The notes beneath the pieces were generated by a model. It had not been told where the DNA came from and searched no databases. It saw nothing but the letters and a program-made list of their open reading frames with translations. This document shows positions 20,678-28,639 of a stretch of DNA of 64,000 bases, one piece after another. How positions within the stretch are numbered: the first letter of the stretch is position 1; each line of letters opens with the position of its first letter. This DNA comes from Xestospongia bergquistia (Eukaryota > Porifera > Demospongiae > Haplosclerida > Petrosiidae), in NCBI GenBank assembly GCA_963965975.1, contig OZ014421.1:5073001-5137000 (forward strand), written 5' to 3'. The translations under genes and the position numbers were made by a program.

Positions 20678-22025
20678 TCATTGATAATACAGCTCAAGGT
20701 TCATACCATCATGAATTTCGTCTAATACAATTGTTGTTAAGGTCAGTAACATGGTGAGTGAAATATTATACATGTACATCACGACTTTATTACTTTGGCC
20801 CTAGTCTAGACATCTGCCCTTAAAGGGGGGGGGGGGGTACCCATACCAACTATTTTAGCCCTTTCTTTACATTATAATAAGTCTATAGCATGAATTAATA
20901 ATAGCAGATATTTAATAATTACGGCCATAGTTGTTAAATGTGCTATAATTTCATTGAATTGGATGGGAAATCACTGAAATTAATGTCCTTATTCAAAGCA
21001 GACTAAACTTTGACAAAAAAGCTTAAGATTATTATTATTGTTGTCTGTTTTTTAAAAGCAAACCCGACATGTCAATGTTGGTATATCTAGTGTATGTGCC
21101 ATAGAAATAAGGAGTGACATTATTTGTAGAAATCGACATAATGAATTAGTGGATACAATCTTCTAATGTGATGTGGTCCTTGAAAATAGTATACCTACAA
21201 AAGAAAGAATATTTAACCCCTTGCATTAATTTCTTAATTTTACTGGCAGTGCTATTAAAATTTTGATTTAAATTGAGGCCAAATCTCTAAACCTAATTAT
21301 AGTAAGGACTGTGTTGCTATGTAACATGAAAAAATCAATATCTGATACATTTGGACCTTGTTAGTAGTAAATTCATTGTAGTAATTATATCAATAAATAC
21401 TTTCCTTCCCAATTTAGAAGAAAATGGTCACTGTGACCATAATCTTTCAATTTTAAAAGAAAATTAATTTTGTCAAAACATGCCAATTATGAATGGAATT
21501 GAATGATCATGTAACAATAAATATCTAGAACTTTGTCTATTGTAATGGATCTTTGTTAAGGACCCAAATCTCATTATGTGTAGCATGGCTGCAATAAACA
21601 CATTTGCTGTATAGCATTATACCAAATCCTTGTATATGTCATAGGGAGAGCAGATGTGGTCAGTCAGACTAACTCAGATTTTGAGGTTGTATGTCTACAA
21701 CACAGTTATATACCCATAAACCTAAATCCACCCCCATTAATTTCAAGATGTTAATGTTTGAGATTGATCACTATCACAAGTACACATGCATTATGTAGTT
21801 GACAAACCATTTCTTGAGGACAATTTTGTCCCATCTTGTTCCTGTCTGAGCAGCGATGAGTTTTTTCAGATCTCCAATAGTATCATCAGGACTGTAATGA
21901 TGTTATTATTAAGGGACACAATTTAAAAGACATAGTAATTAGTTGATAATCAATTTAGGATGAGGATACTTGCATTTGACTCGAACTTTCTTTCCCAATC
22001 GGTCATTACAAGTGATTTCGATCAT
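20678..22025 (-). CDS. UBL5: Ubiquitin-like protein 5 (Hub1), four exons
   Basis: Four small exons, 21970-22025, 21808-21891, 21157-21194 and 20678-20721, join in consistent phase to exactly 73 codons, the standard UBL5 length. The protein starts [18 protein letters not shown], continues with [19 protein letters not shown], and ends [13 protein letters not shown]. The C-terminal double tyrosine in place of a diglycine means it is not conjugated like ubiquitin. UBL5/Hub1 binds the tri-snRNP protein Snu66/SART1 and influences splice-site use. Introns 1 and 3 start GTATCC and have U12-like branch points (separate entries); intron 2 is ordinary GT-AG. The start codon is 90 bases from the divergent SURF6 start, and the stop is 177 bases before the SCaMC start on the same strand. 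The gene is easy to miss because no exon exceeds 84 bases. Confidence 0.95.
20722..21156 (-). other. UBL5: U12-like GT-AG intron 3 of UBL5
   Basis: The donor is GTATCCACT. Near the acceptor, ACCTTAAC matches the core of the minor-spliceosome branch site, with its adenosine about 16 bases before TTAG. The exon join restores the codon for Tyr in LEDYEIHDG. Reading through the donor instead gives a stop after LEDCIH. Confidence 0.7.
20820..20840. repeat. Poly-G run (13 G)
   Basis: A homopolymer of 13 G lies inside UBL5 intron 3, followed by GGTACC-like sequence. It is a likely site of sequencing or assembly error. Confidence 0.8.
21892..21969 (-). other. UBL5: U12-like GT-AG intron 1 of UBL5
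   Basis: On the gene strand this 78-base intron begins GTATCCTCA (7 of 9 matches to the minor-spliceosome donor RTATCCTTT). TCCCTTAAT (8 of 9 to the branch consensus TTCCTTRAY) places its branch adenosine about 18 bases before the AG end. There is no polypyrimidine tract. Confidence 0.75.
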
Positions 22026-22115
22026 CTTGCCAACGTTTTACTGATAAATTGGGTGCGGCTTGATCAAACAAGCCACGCCCGTTCCACACCCACGTGTAAC
22101 CACGTGTCTAAAGTT
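22026..22115. promoter_or_regulatory. Divergent UBL5/SURF6 promoter with twin E-boxes
   Basis: Only 90 bases separate the two start codons. They contain two canonical CACGTG E-boxes at 22091-22096 and 22101-22106, a CACGCCC/CCACACCC stretch, and an inverted repeat GGCTTG-ATCAAA-CAAGCC. No TATA box is evident. CACGTG is bound by Myc/Max- and USF-type bHLH factors, and SURF6 is a ribosome-biogenesis gene of the kind Myc controls in other animals; use of the sites here is inference. Confidence 0.6.
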
Positions 22116-23138
22116 ATGGATCATCTTGAGTCGAGGATAAGAGAGCATTCGTCTCTGTTCTCTTCAATGGTGGAATTAATACCTGCCAAATATTATGTAT
22201 TCAATGAAGATGATTTTTTGCAATCTAGCAAATATTTTCACAAAAAGAAAAGACCTCAAATGTCCGAGCAGGACGCAAAGGAGGCACGTATCAAAGCAAA
22301 AAAAGCCAGACTAGACCCAACTTCTCGAAAAAAGGTTGAAGAAATCGATAAAGAAGCCAAAGATGACACAAATAATCAAGAAATGTCCGAAGAAGACCAT
22401 GATAATGATACACATAGTAACCGTGAGCCATTAAAGTTGAACTTGGAAAGAATCGAAAGTGTTCCGTTATCTGAACTTAGAGAGCGATTAAAAAATAAAA
22501 TCAGAGAACACCGGTTGAAAAGGAAAGCACCACTTCAAGATGGAAATGCTGACATTCAAAATGTAGAAACTATCTCAAAGAAAATGAAACGGGAACAACT
22601 TAAACAGAAAAAAACAAAAAAGAAGAAGAAAGGTAGAAGTGTTGCTCAAACAAATGCCTCGAACTTGCAGCACAAAATAGAGGACAAAACTATTGATGAT
22701 TGCACAGTACAATTCAACAATTTTGATTTTGGCACATCAAGTAAAAGTGACAAAACAAGAAAACAGAATTTAAAGAAATTGCTCTCCAAAGCTGAAGAAC
22801 AGCAGCAGAAAATTACGAAAATTGTAGAACAAGATCCTAGCAAAGGGAAAGAGATAAAAGAGAAAATAAAATGGCAACAAGCTTTAGATAAAGCTCAAGG
22901 TATTCCACGAAAAGACGATCCTTTACTTCTGCAGAAAACCTTAAAAAAGAAAGAGAGACAGAAGAAAGTAAGCCAGAAACAATGGCAGGAAAGGTTGGAG
23001 CATCAGAAGCAGCGCAAAGAGAAGCAACAAGAGAAAAGACGAAAACACATACAAGAGAGAATTGATGTGAAGAAATTGAAGTCAAAAATGTCCACAAAGA
23101 AAAAGAACAGGCGAAAGAAAGTTGTTGTTAAATCTTAA
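22116..23138 (+). CDS. SURF6: SURF6 nucleolar ribosome-biogenesis protein
   Basis: A single-exon frame of 340 codons starting at ATG 22116 (MDHLESRIREHSSLFSSMVE). The N terminus carries LIPAKYYVF, typical of the SURF6/Rrp14 N-terminal domain. The C-terminal half has the family core: VPLSELRERLKNKI, then WQQALDKAQGIPRKDDPLLL and a long run of basic helices ending in KKKNRRKK. SURF6 works in the nucleolus in large-subunit pre-rRNA processing. The frame stays open upstream to 21960, but that part overlaps UBL5 exon 1 on the other strand and reads nothing like SURF6, so I use the internal ATG. Polyadenylation-like AATAAA occurs about 70 bases after the stop. Confidence 0.93.
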   Translation: MDHLESRIREHSSLFSSMVELIPAKYYVFNEDDFLQSSKYFHKKKRPQMSEQDAKEARIKAKKARLDPTSRKKVEEIDKEAKDDTNNQEMSEEDHDNDTHSNREPLKLNLERIESVPLSELRERLKNKIREHRLKRKAPLQDGNADIQNVETISKKMKREQLKQKKTKKKKKGRSVAQTNASNLQHKIEDKTIDDCTVQFNNFDFGTSSKSDKTRKQNLKKLLSKAEEQQQKITKIVEQDPSKGKEIKEKIKWQQALDKAQGIPRKDDPLLLQKTLKKKERQKKVSQKQWQERLEHQKQRKEKQQEKRRKHIQERIDVKKLKSKMSTKKKNRRKKVVVKS

Positions 23139-24984
23139 AACAATGCCAATGGTTATCAGTGGACTTGTAAGTTCACTCTTTTAAATAATTTCTTTTGTAA
23201 AATACAATAAAATGTATATACTTAAGTCTTTTTTGATAGGTAAAGTAAATCTAAACTAATACTAAAATTAATCTAGAACTAAATAATATTTGAAATATAA
23301 TGTTAATATCCTAGTTAATATAACTGTTACAGTGTATGTTATATTAGTGACCAATAGGTCTTACCAAACAATACATGATTACAAGTGGTGTTGTTTTGGT
23401 ATATACCAAAATTTAAACTAAAATATATTAGTAAGTGGTAAAACATTTTAGTATACTAACTAAAGCTAAACTAAAATGAGCTACCATAATAATACTAAAA
23501 TTAAAACTATTGACAAAAATTTTATTTGATGATTATACTTCTTGACCTTATCTTTTATTGATTTTTACCCATAAACCCTAACAATATATCAAGACCTACA
23601 TGTTTATAAGCTGCCACCAGCTGTAACTACATGTAACTACATACATTGATAGCATATAAGAAATGAAGTATTTTACTGTTTAAATAAATGTGACTCATAT
23701 CCTGGCAAAATCGAAGGTGCTGAGTGGAAAGTACATATCTTGAAGAATTTATTTCAGTTATATTTGAAGTTGCTGTAGTTTTTATTATGACAAGTAATTA
23801 GTCTTGTAAAGGATTTGCTAAGTTACTTACAGCAGACAAATTCAACATTAACTTAAACAGACCTGGAGTACTCCTTTGAAACAAATTCACTTTATACTGA
23901 AAAATGAAACCAAAATATTTTATCATACTATAAAACAACATTAATTTTAAAACTCCTAACTAATGCATTTGTGAAAGAAGCTCGGAAAACTAAAACTGAG
24001 AACATGTATTACCATTTGAAACCCTTTTTTGAAACACTAAGCAAAGTTAAATTTAAAAAAACTCTTGAATAAATAAACATGGTACCTGCATCCTGGGTTC
24101 CACAATTTATAATGGTTCCTTAAATTGTAATGAGATTCCATATTTTGTGATGGGTTTCAGGATTTGTAATGGGAGTTCCAATGGGTTCTAATGATAGCAA
24201 TGATGAATACTTGTGATCATTGGATGGATACTCAGAAGGTACCTATCATTATCACTTGAGTATCTATGATATAGATACATAGGTGTAGGAACAGGGGGCA
24301 CGTGCCCCCCCCCCCCCCCCCCCCAATATTTTTGGTATATTGTGAGATGATTTCACAATCAACTGATTTATATTAGCCACTTTTCAATCCCTATCCTCAT
24401 AATACAATTTACAGCTGTAAATGCACATTTTATGTAAAAACATTTTTAAAAATTTTGTCAGTGTAAACAACAGAAGGTTTTATTTTGATTGTTATTGAAA
24501 TACTTCACTGTTAAACTAAAAAATGTTAAAATGTTACATATGTGCCCCCCGAAAGACAAAATTGTTCCTACAGCTATGAGATACTCAAGTGATACAGAGT
24601 GATGGTACTCATAGATAATTATTAATGGAATACATGTGTCTAATAGTTAACAAGTATCTCTATTAATAGAGTATCATTATTATAAGTGCATTATGTTATA
24701 TATCACTGTTGTTGTTGATTTGAAAACATTATACATGTAATATGATTTTCCAATAAACAATATATAATATAATACATTATTATTATAGACATTATACAGG
24801 AGAAATATGTGTATAATATATATATATATATATATATGTATCAGCTATAACAATGACAGATGTTAACAGTAGCAAGAAACACTTTAAAATAAATAAGATT
24901 TACAGTTTTAAAAGAAATTAATACATTGAGTGATCATGATAAATTACATAACTATAATGTGAAGATGATGATTAAATGAATATT
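23139..24984. other. Convergent intergenic region, 1.8 kb
   Basis: This lies between the 3' ends of SURF6 and astacin gene A. It holds a SURF6 polyadenylation signal, AT-rich sequence, one inverted-repeat element at 24239-24609 and a short (TA)n run near 24820. I see no gene. Confidence 0.6.
24239..24609. mobile_element. MITE-like element with inverted ends and a poly-C run
   Basis: The two ends are inverted copies: ATCACTTGAGTATCT at 24251-24265 matches its reverse complement at 24579-24593, and TGTAGGAACA at 24284-24293 matches 24563-24572, both perfectly. Similarity extends outwards to GGTAC on each side. Inside each end lies a GGGGGCAC/GTGCCCCCC block, and the left one runs into about 20 C. 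There is no coding capacity, as expected for a non-autonomous DNA element of about 370 bases. A clean target-site duplication is not visible. Confidence 0.65.
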
Positions 24985-27900
24985 TTAAAATATGACGGCC
25001 AAAACAAGAGCAAAAATTGTGGTGAGTGTCAACAGTAAAGTGCTTGAAATCGATGAAGAAGCTCCGCTAAGTTGAACAGTCTCAGGGGTACCAGTTGAGA
25101 CAGGGATACCAGTTGGGACAGGGGTAGCTGTACTACTACGAACGATGCCCTGTAATGCATCAGAAAAACTTTGTTTGCTTTGAATCTCGTAGACATCCAT
25201 ATAAAAGTAGTTGGAATAGTAACCACCTCTTCCTTTGGTGCAATATGTTCCACTGGAAGTCAGATAATCTGCACTGCTATTTGATCCAGATATACAATAG
25301 CCTAGTGACAAGGCAAAAATCTTCATGTGAAATTCGATTGCTCCTTTTCCACATTTTTCAACTGGCTTTGCACGGAATATTGGATTGTCCGTTAGTTCGT
25401 CAGTTTTTCCTTCAAAAAGAGTCAAACGTCTGCTGTATCTCGGAACAAAGAAACATCCCAAATGTTTTAAACCTGTAGACAAAGAAAGAGTTTAACTCTT
25501 GTGATAATTAGACCGTACATAATCTACCAATATACTTAGTTACAATTACATACATGTAAATAGAGTCTGCACTTATCTAGCTTAAGAAATATGGGTTACT
25601 CAGAACACAGTAAGGTCTTATATCTACTATTTGAATTTGTTAACATAATGAAAGTTTCTTAATATTAGCTGTATTTTTTAATTTTAACTCTTCTCTTACC
25701 ATCGAGAGGACCAGGACAAGGACTGGTATTACAATCTTCAGTTTGTGATGTGCATTTGGATTCGTCAGACAGACCACATTGTTTAGATCGTGAACGTGTA
25801 CCACCCCCACAACTAGCGGTACAAGTTGTCCATTGACTCCATTCGCCACTACTAGGATCAGCTGTAGACAAAACAGAAGAGCAACAAATGAAGTTAATTG
25901 ATTTGTTTCAGCGACCACTAACATTTACATTAATGGAAAATACTAATTATCTATCTATACAAATGTAATTATGATATAATTCTATAAAGGGATGTGGGCT
26001 TTTGACACTAGTCCATAAATCTCTTTGTGATTGGGGTATGGTTCATAACCCACAGCTGGATTCTGTTGAATACTGAGTTAATTAAATCACCATGGAGACT
26101 GTACAGCTGGCTACTCTTTGTCTAAGGCACTAAAGACTTTTAACTTTCATGTATTACATGTACTCTATATGCTAGTATTAATAGTATTGGTATTACCACA
26201 ATACTGCAATACATACTGAGTATTGTAAGTGAATGTCATATATGCTGGTATTAAATGAAATTCAATTTTATAACTAAGTTTCACTCATGGAGGTTTTAGG
26301 AATTACCACAATACTGCAATACATACTGAGTATTGTAAGTGAATGTCATATATGCTGGTATTAAATGAAATTCAATTTTATAACTAAGTTTCACTCATGG
26401 AGGTTTTAGGAATATAATAGATTATAATAGTTAATTTATGTACTCACGTGTACATGGAATATTGTCATTGCAAGATCGAACCTGGGTACTTACACCTGGG
26501 CAAGTAGTCCCATGGTTACAATGACGACGGCGTTCTTGTTGACCACCTTTACATGTTGCACTACAAGTACTCCAAGAGCCCCAGTTTGACCATTCTACAG
26601 CTGTATTGAAAAAAGATTGCAATGAAATGATAGAATTATAATAGCAAAAACTTAAAACTATCTCCTTTTATTTATTCAATACTTACGTTGAGGACAGCTC
26701 TGTGTATTACAATCTCTGTATTCTAACGATGCACCAGGACATGTGTTCCCATTTTGACAAGTTCGGGTACGACGTTGACGGCCAGTACCACACGAGAGAG
26801 TGCAAGTCTCCCAGCCACTCCAGCTGCTCCATGTAGGTGGAGCTACAAGAGAAAGAGAGAGAGATAAGTATATCCTTAAATCACTTAAATTAACCACATT
26901 GTAAATAGTAAGTGTATTGTCTTACTGAACTCAGACATACCTGGACAATCATCTGTGCTACATTGTCTAGTTTCATAGCTCAAACCACTACAACCAGTAC
27001 CTCCCACACATGTACGATTACGATATTGAGTTCCTCCATTGCAGGTTTTGGTACAAGAAGACCAACTGGACCAACTTCCCCAGCTACCAGGTACACTCCC
27101 ATTACAATATAAAATACGAGCATGTTGGAGATCTTTATCAGAAAAACCATTTCTTTGTCCAAGGGAGTTGAGAGGTATGCTGGAATCTTTTGGTGTGATG
27201 GTAGGTTGTCCGTTCTTTGAGAAAGCATGGGAGTAATAATGCATAACAGAGCCAAAATCATAGCTAATCCCCTGTGTTGTAATAATTGTGGAGGTTTCAA
27301 GTTTATCAAAGTTAGATGAAGCACCTACAATTGAGAAAATGTATATGATAAACAATGGATTTATAAATTCATAATTTTGCAGTGCAACAAAGTGGGCGTG
27401 AGATGTTGGTATCTGGTATTAATTTTAATAAACTTACCATTAATGATATTTTCAGTGTGAATGTTTACATAGTTGTCCCTATCTGGTCGACTCTGCTCAT
27501 GCCAGCGTCCAAGGGCATGGAAGATCTCGTGTATGACAATGCCTTTATACTCGCATCCATTACCAATAGAGATTTCTTGTTTTCCTCCAACTCGACCAAT
27601 GTATGACCAACAGCTGGAGATAAAAATTAATACTATTAATATCATTCTGTATATTTTAGTGATATACTACTAACTATAGTAACAAAACTTACCCAGAACC
27701 CTTAAAGAAATAAACATAGTCACTTTGAGTAGTTCTTTCGATAAATCTAATACAAGTTTTTGCTTCATATTCAGCAATAGCATCATCAATGGCCTTCTTG
27801 GTTTTAGAATGACCTGGATTAACACAAATATATAAATCTGCTGTATGTGTAGTTCGTTATATCTCCTTACCTGCAGCTGTAGCTGAGATTTGGTAGTAGA

Positions 27901-28207
27901 CTTTAGCGTCGGGCCAGTTGTAACGCGAATAGTCTACTACTATGTTCTGAGGACCACCGAATAAATGATAGTTATCTGATTTTGCTTTCTGTCTCAGCTC
28001 CCTATCGAGTTGTTGGTCGATTGTCAACACAATATCGCCATCAACAAAAGTGCGGTCTAGAAGATATGGTTGTTAAATTACTTGCGCAAAAATAAAAGAA
28101 AACTTACTTGTTTTATTGTTCACTGCGATCTCGTCTATTTCTTCGGCTCTCGCCAAGGAGAGGAATAGCAGACAACAGCTAATAGAAAGAATAGCTAGCT
28201 TCGCCAT
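24985..28207 (-). CDS. Astacin metalloprotease with four TSP1 repeats and a C-terminal membrane tail (gene A)
   Basis: Nine exons give 641 aa: 28108-28207, 27871-28056, 27693-27813, 27438-27613, 26941-27324, 26687-26842, 26448-26600, 25700-25861, 24985-25472. Order of parts: signal peptide (about residues 1-21), propeptide with VDGDIVL holding the Asp that blocks zinc in astacins, catalytic domain, four thrombospondin type-1 repeats of the WSSW...C..C.GG kind, a domain starting LGCFFVPRY with spaced cysteines that recalls WSC-type modules, a Thr/Pro linker, and a final hydrophobic stretch with a short end, as for a GPI anchor. Zinc ligands are His164, His168 and His174 in [12 protein letters not shown], Glu165 is the catalytic base, and SVMHY at 220-224 is the Met-turn. 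All catalytic residues are present, so it should be an active secreted or surface protease. Substrate unknown. Confidence 0.93.
26192..26411. repeat. Two-copy 110-bp tandem duplication
   Basis: 26192-26301 and 26302-26411 are almost identical. They lie in the intron before the exon for the fourth TSP1 repeat (minus strand) and end about 36 bases from the neighbouring exon's donor. The near identity implies a recent event or an assembly artefact. Confidence 0.9.
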
Positions 28208-28639
28208 AGCTTGAGAGATCAGTTTTAAAAATGGAATATAATTTATAATGCAACACAAAGTAGAAAGTACAGTCCAGCTGCTAAACAATAGAAAGTAGAA
28301 ATACTACAATTTCAAAGTCAGTTTTCTTGATCTGCAGAGCGCAATCTACCTGCTTTATATAGTACCAAGAACATGCAATTCGGCTTCTTTGGGTAGGCTA
28401 ATTACCATACATGCAGCGGGTGGTTGACAGCGTAAAATGACCAAATTAGGCGTTACCATGACCAATCTTTTTACACAAACGACAACTTAAAAGGCAATCA
28501 CAGACAACTGTGTAAACAATATAGTAAGTAGCATTATACCTGGATTAATACAGAAAGCTTATGCTGACATTATTAGAGTTACAATTAGAAAATTAGAAAA
28601 AATAACCTAAATTTAGTTTTTATAATTCTCACTCGCTTG
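28208..28639 (-). promoter_or_regulatory. Astacin A promoter region with TATA box
   Basis: The spacer holds the 3' UTR of USO1 and the upstream region of astacin gene A. On the minus strand, TATATAAA is at 28361-28354, about 150 bases before the start codon. The paralogue, gene B, also has a TATATAAA upstream. Confidence 0.5.

Noticed and set aside
21121..21194. UBL5 read as a truncated pseudogene ending LEDCIH-stop
   Set aside because: A GTATCC donor just before that point joins to a downstream exon at 20678-20721 that supplies the full conserved C terminus in phase.
21960..22115. Upstream extension of the SURF6 frame (52 codons)
   Set aside because: It is antisense to UBL5 exon 1, has no resemblance to SURF6, and runs through the shared promoter with its E-boxes.
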